The translations under genes were made by a program, and so were the position numbers. From NCBI GenBank assembly GCA_028751875.1, contig CM054156.1, positions 53,803,809-53,867,808 of the forward strand: 64,000 nt of DNA, written 5' to 3'. The notes beneath the pieces were generated by a model that was not told the DNA's origin, ran no database searches, and saw only the letters and a list, made by a program, of their open reading frames with translations. Shown one piece after another: positions 46,010-56,599 of the stretch. Numbering within the stretch: the first letter of the stretch is position 1; every line of letters starts with the position of its first letter. Source of the stretch: Rapana venosa (lineage: Eukaryota > Mollusca > Gastropoda > Neogastropoda > Muricidae).

Positions 46010-48062
46010 AACAAAACTTTTTAGAAAATGTCAAAAAAAACTTTATTTAAACATCTTGGCCCCCAGTCAAAGCCAAAAAAAGACAGTTTGTGTACCAAAG
46101 ACAACCCCAAAAAAATTTAAGGCCCCGGCAAAATGTTTGGGCTGATCCCCAAATCAGCAAAAAAAATACTTGAAAGGTTTCAAACATTTATTTCTAGCTG
46201 ACAGTGTTCACAAGGGAAAGCTTTTTTCCCCCTCAGCAAAAATGGCTGTGAATTTTAGACACAAAAAAAAACCCAAAGGAAAAAAAACAAAAGCAGGGGG
46301 ATGTACGATTTTTTAAAAGGTTTCTCAGATTGGTTTTGGCCCGATTAAAACAAAATGAGCAAATTTAAAAACATTTCTACGTGAGCTTTGGGGGCAAAAA
46401 AAAAGACTTTGAACATTGATTTTTGAAAGGAAATTAAGATATATTTTTCAAGCCTTCCCCTACAAAAACCCAAAAAAACGACCCATGAAATGTTTTTCCC
46501 AAAAAAAATCAAGGTAAATGACCTTAAAGGGAGACCCCCACCCTTTCAAATTTTATCTAAAAAAACCTGTCTCCAAAACAAAACCCAAAAAAAGCCCGAA
46601 AAAAAAAAATTTAAAACCCCAGGGATTGGGCAATATTCTGTTCACACTGTCTGTCCCCTGTTTAAACCCCCTTTTTATTTCCCCGCTTTTTCTGACCAGC
46701 AGATAACCCTCCAAGTTTATGTTCTTCGGAAAACCAAAGGGAGCTTTCAACAGACTTGGGGTTTTTTGTTGCTGGAGACAGTCCATCCACCACTCGGGGT
46801 TTTAGGTGGGAGATAAGGGGCTTCTTTAGGCCGTGCGGTGTAAAACCCTCCAAAAGGGTTTTACAAACCCCGGACCGCAATTTTTAAAAATATCCCCTTT
46901 AATGATTCCCTGCCCCGCTTCTTGATTTGTTGAGAAACTGCAATATTTAAAATCTTCTCTAAAAAAAAAGGCAAAACAAGCTAAATCCTTTTTTTTTTAA
47001 CAATTTCGGTTCCCCCCTTTTTTTCGTTTCTAGAAGTTTCCCGGAAAGTGGTTTTGGGGGAAACCCCCCTCGTTTTTTCCTTTTTTTTCGAAAGGCAAAA
47101 AGCTGTTCAGGGAAAAAAGTTTTAATTTAAAACAGATTTTTAATTGTTTTAATCCTTTTTTTCGTAAACTTAACATGAAAAAAGTCCAGGCCAAAAAAGA
47201 AAAAAAAGGAAAAAACCCGTTTTAAATTTAAAAAAAGACAATTTTTTACATTTTAGTAATACTTTTTTACACATATTGACAAACCAACAATTTAGTTTTT
47301 TTTTTAGAGTAATTTTTGGAAAGGAAATTTTAAAAACCTAAAAGATATAAAAGGGCACAGTTACTATGTTACTGGGCCCGCCCTTTAAAAAGTAAGTATA
47401 AAATGAACGGGAAATTCAAAAACCCGAAAAAGTCCCCTTTTTCATGGTCTATTTTGACCTTGCTGACTTTATTGGGTGACTTTTTTCTGATACTTTTAGA
47501 AACTGTTTAGAAGATCTCACCTTTAAACATTTTGAAAAAAAATGTTTGTGGAAAAACAGCCATGAAAAAAATGCCCAAAAAAAGGGAGGGTTTTGCAAAA
47601 TTTTAAGAAAGAAAGGGTAACGGCATTTTAAAATTATCTACCATTAAAAGATGGGTAACGTGCATGAACAGTGAAAAGGTGCATTTTCCCAATTTTTTGT
47701 GTCGATTTGACACCAAAGGGTTTTTTTTGAAAGCCCAAACCCCTTTCCCTCACAAAGACCCCTTTTTGGGTTAAAAAACCCTTTTTAAAAAAAAAACCCC
47801 AAACGTATTGGAAAAAATTGTTTTTCCCCCCTTCTGCCCCTTCCTTTTGGGAAAAGTCTGGCCCGACGACAAAAAAACTAACTTTTTCACCCCCCTGGGA
47901 CTTCAGCATTATTTATTTGTCTGTTCTTTCTTGTGTAACCCCCCCTATTTTCCCCTGGATTTAAAACTTCATTTTCTCTTCTTCTGCCACTGACTTTTTA
48001 GAATCACCCTTAGAACCCATTTTGGGTGCGTTTGGGGTTGTCCCCTTTTCCGTTTTAGAAAT
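46010..48062. other. Smeared mirror of 6176-6244 and 7137-8925
   Basis: Reverse complement of the region around the possible exon, without the 879-bp insertion. The exon-equivalent is near 46600-46990 and is not readable. Confidence 0.65.
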
Positions 48063-50270
48063 GTCTAGGTTATGACCCTTAAAAAAAAACGGCCCCATTT
48101 TGTTTTTTAAAATTCTTATTTTTAGAATTTAGGTATGCCTCTGTTTTCCTAATTTTTGTTTAACTGAAACTTTTTTTTGGGTTGGACCCCAACCCATTTT
48201 TTAGCCTTGTTTTCCTTTTTAACAGGAGCCCCTTATTTTTTTTTACAAAACCTAAATATGGGGAAAAATTTAATGTTTTCCCCTTCGGGTTCCCTTGGTT
48301 TTTGAGGAGGGTTGAAACATTTAAACCCGCTTTACTTCAGTTTTTCTTTGCGTTCAAAATAAGCCAGCATGCTGCCATCTGCACCGACTCTGTAGAGAAA
48401 AACTTTCAAAACTTGTGTATCAGGGGCCCAATTTCTGTACATTAGGTATTTGGGTTAGGGGATGTTTTTGCCCCTACATTTAAAGGGCCCCCATCCGGGC
48501 AATGTCTGCCTTCTCTTTATCAAATTTTCTTTGGGGACAAAAGATTTCAGGGGTGATAAAAATTATGCAAACCCCGAAGGACATTTTTTATAAAAAGAAT
48601 TTTCCCCGTGCCGGGCCTTTCCCTCAAAGGTTGGGTTTTTTTTGATCTTTTTTTTTTTTTTTAAGCAAACCAAAGGTTTTGGGAAACCCATTTTCCCTAA
48701 CCATTTTTAAAAAATGGGATTCTACACTTCTTAACCCCCTTTTCCTTCTTTTTAAAAAAACCCCTCTTCTTTCTCCTTTTTCCCTTCCCCCCTCTTTTTC
48801 CCCTTCCAGCCTACCCCCCTACACCAAATTTTCTAAAAACTTTTTTTCCCTTTCAAATTTTTGGGTTAAAAAATTTTGAAAAATTTGGGTTTTAGGCTTT
48901 AAGGGTCTTTTCTGCTGTTATGGGTTTTCCCCCCCTTTTTTGGGGCCAAAAATGAATGGTTCTTGCTTCAGGGGTTAAAAATTGGTATAGAATTTTGGGA
49001 AAATAATTCTGAAAATTTTTCCGCTTTACTTAAAATTTTTTGGCCCCCTTTAATTTTAAAATTTTAATAAGGGGTTTTTCTTTAAAAAAAAAATTTTTAA
49101 AAGTTTGTTTTTTTTAACTTGCAATGGCTTTTAAACTTTTTTTAATTGCAATTTTTAAAAAAACAAACAGGAAGTTTTTTCCCAAAAAAATTTTTTTTCT
49201 TAGATTTTAACCTTTTTATGGCCTTTACAGGGGTTGCTTTTTTTCTCACCACCTGTTAAAATTCCTTTTACACAAAGGTTCCCGTTGTTGGAATTTCCTT
49301 TCATTAAGTACCGAAAACAAGGGGGTAAAAATTTTTCTTTATTTTGGATTTTTTCTTTTTTGACCCCTTTGAAGGGTTTTTAACTTTTTATGAGCCTTTG
49401 GTTTTTAAAAGCAAAACTGCCTTTTTTCAATTTAGGAAATAACCTTTTTTTTTTGACCAACAAGGGTTTTTTAAAATTTTACTTAACCAACTTTCCCATT
49501 CAAAATTAACCCGTTTTTTTATTGGTTTTTTGAGGGAAAGCATCTTTTTTGAAAAAAGTTCTTTTCCCTTTTTTTTCAAACCTAATGATTGGGAAAAGGG
49601 TGCCTTTCCTTTTTTTCCCCCCCCCCAAAGTTAAACCGCGGTTCCGGGGAACCAGTTTTAATTTCCGTTTCCCGCTTGGGGCCCTTTAATTTTTTTCCCC
49701 CAAGGGGGCACCCAAAAAAATTGGGGCCTGCCCTTTTGGTTCAGGGAAGGGCAAGCAGCAGGGGGAGGTGGCGGGAAAAACCTTTTTTTATGCTGGCCCG
49801 AGAAGTGGACCGACCCTGGCTTCCCCCTTGCCCTTTTTGGGTTAAAGGATATACCTTTTTTCAATTAAATTTTAAAGTTTTGCTTTTTATTTTGGTAAAT
49901 TTTTATTTAAAAGGTTTTTAAAACCCCAAAAAAGGGCCCCAAAGAATTGTTTTTAATTTGGCAAAAATTAATTTTAACCCCAAAAAAAAAATCCCCGGCT
50001 TTAAAATTTTTGAACTTTTTAAAACCCCTCCTTTTTGGATTCCCAAAAACGTTTTTTCCAAAATTTCAAAATTGGTTTCCTTTTTGGGAAAGGGCCGTTT
50101 TCAAAATCCCCATTTAAAAACTAACCCCGCAAAAAATTCTTTTGCCCCGTAAGGGTTCAAAATTTAAAATTTTTAAAAAATGGAAGCTTCCCGTTTTTAA
50201 CCCCAAAAAAATTTTTTAAATTTTAGTGAAAAAAATTGGGTTTTTTGTGGTTGTTTTGGGTTTTTTTGTT
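48063..50270. other. Low-quality sequence beyond the mirrored region
   Basis: Homopolymer-smeared AT-rich sequence with no match seen in c2, consistent with being the flank that c2 lacks left of 6176. A weak SINE-like block near 49630-49830 (GGGAAGGGCAAGCAGCAGG, TATGCTGGCCCGAGAAGTGG) resembles the 3' half of the 5S/tRNA SINE. No gene seen. Confidence 0.5.
49630..49835 (+). mobile_element. Probable decayed 5S/tRNA-type SINE 3' half
   Basis: Keeps the order of blocks seen at 4150-4260 (GGTCAGGGAAGGTAAAGCAG, TATGCTGGCCC, AGAAGTG), but the head is not recognisable through the smearing. Confidence 0.4.
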
Positions 50271-50487
50271 TTTTTTTGTGTGTGTGTGTGGTGTGTGTGT
50301 GTGTGAAACAAGTCTGTCTTCTAGTCAATGGCTTTAAAACATTGAATTCATACATTGGTGTGGGGTGTGCGTGAGTGTGTTTGCGAACACACGCACGTGC
50401 GTGTGTACGTGTTGAGTATGTGCGTGCGTAAATAATAAGTTTTTATGTCTTCTAGTCAATGGCTTTTATAACATGGTGTTTCAATGT

Positions 50488-50541
<54 letters not shown>

Positions 50542-50600
50542 TGCGTGTGTGTGTGTGTGTGTGTTGTGCGTCGCGTGTGTGTGTATGTGTGTGGGGTCGT
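50271..50600. repeat. (GT)n arrays in a ~137-bp duplicated unit
   Basis: GT runs at 50277-50305 and 50490-50595. TCTTCTAGTCAATGGCTTT occurs at 50316 and 50449, marking a tandem duplication with GT tracts of different length. GCGT repeats lie between. Confidence 0.85.
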
Positions 50601-50764
50601 GACATTTTATTTGAAGTCATTTTGGAATGTTTTAACCAATATGAAATGTAGCTTTTTGTGTCCTTTGTGATTGAGATGCGTATCATTCTGCCTGTCAGTA
50701 TTGGAACTACCCATCATGGGATGATGAAAGTGTTTTTGATTGATTTGACTTTGATTCGTGTGTA
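50601..50764 (+). mobile_element. LINE 3' end remnant
   Basis: ACTACCCATCATGGGATGAT, then GAAAGTGTTTTTGATTGATT and TGACTTTGATT: the same type of 3' end as at 3835-3895. Confidence 0.55.
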
Positions 50765-51210
50765 TTGCCTTTTGTTGGGGTGCTTAACGAGGTGTTTGTA
50801 ATGATCAGATTGTTTGCTAGGAGAAAGGTATCCAGCCTATCTCCTCTGTCATTTCTTGAGCCATGGCCGAAAGGTCCACTGCCACACTCCTTGTCTCTCT
50901 CTTCTCCTACTTTTGTGTTGAAGCCTCCCGTGATTATGCAGATTTCCCTGCCAGGTACTTTTTCCTTTGGCTGTCTTTAAGTCGTTATGGAATAGTTCAA
51001 TATTTTCTTGTGAGCTGTTCTATGTTGGAACGTATACCTGAATAATGTTGATGGTGGCTGGCTTTGCACCAGGTTTGATCACAAGCATGCTGTTGCTGAT
51101 ATTACTGAAGCTTTTCAAGCAAGCTGAATCATGCCCAGCTAATGTAATATCTACACCCTGTAACCCTCATTTTTGAGTTTGGTCTCCTTTTCTGGAACTT
51201 TTCTTCCCTG
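50765..51210 (-). mobile_element. LINE endonuclease fragment
   Basis: Minus strand, polished. GREICIITGGFNTKVGEERQ near 50900-50960 matches the GDFNAKVG box of APE-type LINE endonucleases, with G in place of the D. FLLANNLIITNTSL near 50790-50830 follows, as expected. Upstream part near 51150 is decayed. No reverse transcriptase beside it; frames broken. Confidence 0.75.
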
Positions 51211-51239
51211 CGCCATCTGGTTTCAGACAAGCCAAGAAT

Positions 51240-51446
51240 ACCTACCTTCATGTCTTGCTGTTACCAAGATGCTCTGCATGCACTGGCACACGGGTTCTTA
51301 TTTGATAGTATCATCTGAGGTCTTGTGCGGGAGCAGAGTCAGCACTAATGTTATCTCCAGGGTAAAGTTCCCTAAAACCTGTGAATCTGTGGTGGCTCAA
51401 TCCTGGGCCGTCAGATCACAAGCACAACACTCAACTATCTCCCCCG
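51240..51446 (-). mobile_element. Hairpin-tail SINE, head side, cut by gap
   Basis: Matches 5150-5330. Diverged box B (GGATTGAGCC) and head region run into the N gap at 51447. More diverged than the copies at 4986 and 27405, so older. Confidence 0.75.
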
Positions 51447-51946
51447 NNNNNNNNNNNNNNNNNNNNNNNNNNNNNNNNNNNNNNNNNNNNNNNNNNNNNN
51501 NNNNNNNNNNNNNNNNNNNNNNNNNNNNNNNNNNNNNNNNNNNNNNNNNNNNNNNNNNNNNNNNNNNNNNNNNNNNNNNNNNNNNNNNNNNNNNNNNNNN
51601 NNNNNNNNNNNNNNNNNNNNNNNNNNNNNNNNNNNNNNNNNNNNNNNNNNNNNNNNNNNNNNNNNNNNNNNNNNNNNNNNNNNNNNNNNNNNNNNNNNNN
51701 NNNNNNNNNNNNNNNNNNNNNNNNNNNNNNNNNNNNNNNNNNNNNNNNNNNNNNNNNNNNNNNNNNNNNNNNNNNNNNNNNNNNNNNNNNNNNNNNNNNN
51801 NNNNNNNNNNNNNNNNNNNNNNNNNNNNNNNNNNNNNNNNNNNNNNNNNNNNNNNNNNNNNNNNNNNNNNNNNNNNNNNNNNNNNNNNNNNNNNNNNNNN
51901 NNNNNNNNNNNNNNNNNNNNNNNNNNNNNNNNNNNNNNNNNNNNNN
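51447..51946. other. Assembly gap, 500 N
   Basis: Exactly 500 N. Confidence 0.99.
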
Positions 51947-53045
51947 AAAAAAACCAAAAAAAGTGAAACCACAAAAAAAAGGGGGGGTTTTTTTTTTTTT
52001 TTTTTTGTAATCATGTTTTTTTTTTTTTTTTTAAAAACAACAAAGGATTTAAAAAAGGAAAAAGGGGGAAAAGAAAAAAAAAAAAAAGGGGGGGGGGAAA
52101 AAAAAAGGGGAAAAGGGGGTTTTTTTGAAAGAAAACACGGGGAAAGAAAACAGGGTTTTTTTTTTAAAACCCCCAATCCAAAAAATAAAAAAAAACCCCA
52201 ACTCTTTAATAAACCCAAAAAAATAATTTTTTAAAAAACCCCCCCCCCCCAAAAACCCCCCCCCCAAAAAACAAAAAACAAAACCCAAAAAAACCCCCCC
52301 CCAAAACCACAAAAAAAAAAAAAAAAAGGGCCCCAAAAAAAAAAAAAAAAAAAAGAAACAACCAAAAACAAACCCAAAAAATAAAAACCAACAATAAGTC
52401 AAAAATAAAAAAAATGAAAAACATTTTTTCACACAATAAAAGGGAAAACCCATTAAAATTAAAAGAACAATCAATAAGTTGAAAAATAAAATTGCCCAAG
52501 GAAAATAATATAAAAAAAAACCCATGGTTTGGGAAAAAAAGACAACAACAAAAAAGAAGAAGAAAAAATTTTTGGGGAAAAAAAAAAAACCAAAAAAAAC
52601 CCCAAAACAAAAACAAATACCCCAAAAAACCAAAAAACTTTTTTTTCAAAAATTAAATCTCAAACCTTTTTCCCAAAAAAAACCCCAAAACCAACATCTT
52701 TTTTTATTTTTTTTTGGGGGTTTTTTTTAAAAATTTTTTAAAAATTTTTCCAACCCACACCCACCCACTTTTTTTAACCCTCGATCCCATAAAAAAAAAG
52801 GGCCCCCCCCTCCCCCCCCTAAAAAACCCCTTCAAAAAACTCCCTTTAAAATCTTTTCCAAAAAATAATTCCCCTTCTTTTCCCATCATCCCCCCCGGGG
52901 GTTCCTTTTAAAAAACCCTCACCATCTTTAAAACTAAAAAAAAAAAAATTTCAAAAAAAAAAAAAAAAACCCCCCCCCCCCCCAAAAAAAAAACCCCGCC
53001 CCCCCCCCCCCCCAAAAAAAAAAAAAAAAAAAAAACCCCCCCCCA

Positions 53046-53079
<34 letters not shown>

Positions 53080-53335
53080 AAACAAAAAAAAAAAAAACAA
53101 AAAAAACCCAAACCCCTTTTCCCCCCCCACCCCTCCCCCCACCCCCCACTACACACACACACTACACCAAAACAAACAACAAACAAACAAAAAAACCCAA
53201 AAAATCAACAAACAAACAAAAAAAAAAACTCAGAAAATAACAAAAGAAGAGAGAGAAGAGAGAGAGGAGAAAGAGAGAAGAGAGAGAGAGAGAGAAGAAA
53301 AAGAGAGAGAGAGAGAGAGAGAGGGAAGTAAGCCA
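51947..53335. other. Homopolymer-dominated contig end
   Basis: Almost entirely A, C, G and T runs. Poly-Phe, poly-Gly and poly-Lys frames are artefacts. A real-looking GA array occurs at 53245-53325. Nothing else can be supported. Confidence 0.8.
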
Positions 53336-53990
53336 AACTTATAGATAATAAATTGAACACCTTATATTGCAGAAATAGTACACATAGTTGTTACATGTAA
53401 TAATAAGATATTGAAATAGGACATTCACTGGACTCAAGTACAGTCAACAACCCAAAATAATATTGAAAATAGAACGTATGAAAATGCCCTTTATTAGAAG
53501 ACACAACAAATAGAGAGAAGAGAGAGAGAGAGAGAGAGGGGGGGGGGGGGTATAAACAATAGGAAAGTAATGTAACAATGGGACTGTAGAACTGTCTACA
53601 TAACAATGTAGTCAACACCACATAAAACAATGAAGAAAATTCTTAATCAAACTATTGAAAATCAGCTACATCTGTTCTGAGATAAGAGACAGATGGGCAA
53701 ATGTCCCTGCCTAGGAAAGGCAATCTATTGAATGACTTCGCATAATTATGCTACAGGAGATTACTAATGGGATACTGCTTTAACACCAAGAGAGATTTCA
53801 CATAGCAATATATTGTTGCTTAAAACCTTATCCAAGGAATTTTCATGAATGTCAGGAAGATGTTGTTTCAAAAACTGACATTCGAAAAGAATATGAATAC
53901 TGGAGATTTTTTTGCCACATATGCAGTATATATTTCTAGCAAATGTTGCCCAAAACACATTCAGTTTCAGTCTGTAAAATAAGACAGATT
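53336..53990 (-). mobile_element. C-terminus and 3' end of an RNase H-type LINE
   Basis: Minus strand 53764-53958: CICGKKISSIHILFECQFLK, a C-x-C-x7-H-x4-C knuckle as found at the C-terminus of Jockey/I-like LINEs, after which the frame ends. The 3' untranslated part runs to about 53395, with a CT tract and G run (53516-53550) inside it. A smeared second copy of the 3' end lies at 55690-55830. Confidence 0.7.
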
Positions 53991-54034
53991 ATTTTTCTTA
54001 GGTCCATTTGTGAATATCCAAAGTGGGAATGAAG

Positions 54035-54210
54035 AGTGAGTGAGTGAGTGACAATGACAATGACAAATTCTTTTATTTTGAGGACAATGACAATGACAAA
54101 TTCTTTTATTTCGAGGATAATGAATAAGCACTCATGTGCTTTTTTACATTCAAGCCCGCCTGTAGGGATACATCTTAATAACCCAATACTTTAGAAACTA
54201 AGGGAAATAA
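54035..54210 (-). mobile_element. SINE tail with GACAAT repeats
   Basis: TTCTTTTATTTCGAGGATAA, then hairpin AAGCACTCATGTGCTT (54128-54143). The GACAATGACAAATTCTTTTA segment is duplicated (54053-54110), showing slippage at the SINE 3' end. Confidence 0.75.
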
Positions 54211-55689
54211 TCCTTTTCAAACAAAAAAACTACAACAAACAAACCCAAACAAATAAAAAAAAACCCTAAAACACCACCCCCTCCAACCCCCCCCCCACCC
54301 CCCCCCCCCCCAAAAAAACCCACCCAAAACAACCAAAAAAAAACAAACAAACAAAAGAAAAGAAAAACAAACCAACAAAAAGAAGAAAAAAAGAGAAAAA
54401 AAAAAAAGAAAAAAAAAAAAAAACAAAGAAAAAAACAAAACAAACTTAATAGATAAAAATAAAACATGCTACACATGCCAAAGGATAAAAATAATGAAAT
54501 AAACAATAAAAATTAAAAAGCACAAAAAAAAAAAACCGAACCCAAAAAAGATTTAAAAAAAAATAAACCCCAACAGGCAAAACAGGAAAAAACAACTAAG
54601 CAAAAGAAAAAAGGGGAGAAAAAAAGAAAGAAGGTGAAGGGGTGTGTGTGTGTGTGAGTGCAGAGATAAACAAATAAAATAATTCCAAAAGGACAAATAC
54701 AACAATTTTTTATTACATCGTTAATTATATGTCACATAATGAAATAATCAAACCCATACTTCACCAATAAAAAAAAAACAAAGAACCAAAAGAAATCCAA
54801 ACCTAACGTCATTAAAAAAATTGGGGGGGGGGTTTTAGGTGAAAATTTCCAAAAAACCCAATAAGTTTCATAATTTAAGAACCTCTACCATTAAGTAAGG
54901 AAAACAAAAAATTTTTAATTCTAAATAAAAAGTAAATCCCCTTGCCTTTTTACACTGCCAACCCGCCCAGGGAAAAATCAAATAATGAAACCAATACCAT
55001 ACCTCCAAATAGAAACAAAGGAAACAACAAAAACAAAAATGAACTGAATGAGTGAGCAATCAAGTCAGATAAATTTTTTTTTAATTTCCAGTTGCACATT
55101 GAATAGTTAAGGGAGCTTTTATTTATCAACCATTAACTAGAAACAAAAAACAACTAGATTAATAATTATCAACTAAAATTATTAACCAAAAACCCAATAA
55201 TGATAAACTAACTCCAAAAGAAAAATAAGAAACAGAGAAAAAAAGAAAACATACAAAGGGGGTCAAGCAAACGCAAACAACACAAAACAAACATTCACAT
55301 CAACCCCTCATCTTAAAATCACAACGACAAAAACAAAAAACCAAACCCAAAAAAACAACAAGAAGAAAAAGAAGAGAAAAAAAGAAAAAAAAGAGAGAGA
55401 GAACAGAAGAAAAACCAATGAACAATGACAAATTCAATGACAAACAAATACGAAGAGAAAGAAAAGAAAAGGCTTGTTTTAATTTCCCGGTTGAGGGAAC
55501 ATTTAATAAATACCAATATTTTTCAATAAGTCTCACAAAAAAAGAGAAGGAAAAACCAAAACAACAAAAATGATAAAAAAAGAAAAAACAGAACAAAACA
55601 AACAAAAGAAAAAAGAGAAACAACAAAAAAGCCAAGAAAAAAAAACAAAACCCAAAAAACTCTAAAAAGTCATAAAGATAAACATCTAC
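54211..55689. other. A-rich low-quality sequence
   Basis: A-rich with homopolymer smears. No gene seen; minus-strand Phe-rich frames (54198-54506, 55300-55722) are compositional. Parts resemble LINE 3' untranslated sequence. Confidence 0.6.
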
Positions 55690-55830
55690 CATTGTCAAAT
55701 GGTAAAATCCCTTGTTACACATAATTATAAATATTGAAATAGGGCACTCATTAAAATTTTAAGAAACCAAGGCAAGCCCCAAAAAACGTATTGAAAATTA
55801 AAAAAAAATATAATCCTTCATCAGGATTTT
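55690..55830 (-). mobile_element. LINE 3' end, second copy
   Basis: CTTGTTACACATAATTATAA, ATATTGAAATAGGGCA and the CGTATTGAAAAT block match 53385-53510 with smearing. Confidence 0.6.
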
Positions 55831-56599
55831 TCATGACTAAAACAGGACGAAAAAAGGGGGGTGGAGAGAGAGAGAGAGGGAGAGAGAGAGAGCGAGACAA
55901 GACAGAGAGTGTTTTGTTGTGTATTTCAGAGATAAAATCCAATATATAAATCCCAAAACAGTATGCGTTTCCCCTCAACCCCTCTTTTTTGATTTTATCG
56001 TTTAAAAATTATAGTCATAAAAAATTGAAAAAAAATTTTTAATTTCCCCATACCCCAAAAATTAAAAAAAAAAGAAACAAACCAAGAAAGAAAAAAAAAA
56101 CTTTAAAAAATATATGTTTCTAAAAACAGAACACGATCACCTTCAAAAAATTTAAATTTTGTTTCTCATAAAAATTTTATGTCATGATAGAGAGAGAGAG
56201 GAAGCGAGAGAGAGAGGGGGAGAGAGAAAAAGAGAGAGAGAGAGAGAGAGTTTTGGGGGGGGGGGTGTGTGTGTGTGTGGGGTGTGTGTGTTTTTTTTGT
56301 TTTTGTGTGTGTGTGTGTGGGTTGTTGTTGTTTCTTCAATTTAACATCTGTTTTTTCAAATTGATACTAGACGGGGGAAATAGAAAGTAAAAATTTTTTT
56401 AAATAATGTAGGGTTTTATATAAATTATATAAATTCCATACTTTAATTATTAAATAAAAAATTGTAGTGGAATTTAAAAAAAGGGAGAAAGAAGGAGGGG
56501 AAAAAGAAAAAGGTTAAAAAAATAGCATCATTTTTGGGGGGGTTTTTTTTAAACCAAAAAAAAACCCCCAACCAAACCCTAAAAAAGTTTTAATAATAC
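55831..56599. repeat. Low-complexity sequence with GA and GT arrays
   Basis: GA arrays at 55862-55910 and 56187-56250, GT arrays at 56262-56325. The rest is A-rich and smeared. Confidence 0.8.

Noticed and set aside
6176..48062. Single long-read hairpin (missed adapter) as the cause of the palindrome
   Set aside because: The arms differ by complete insertions with empty sites and meet at a scaffold gap, which one molecule read twice would not give.
52049..53186. Phe/Gly-rich membrane-like proteins
   Set aside because: Homopolymer artefacts at a poor-quality contig end.
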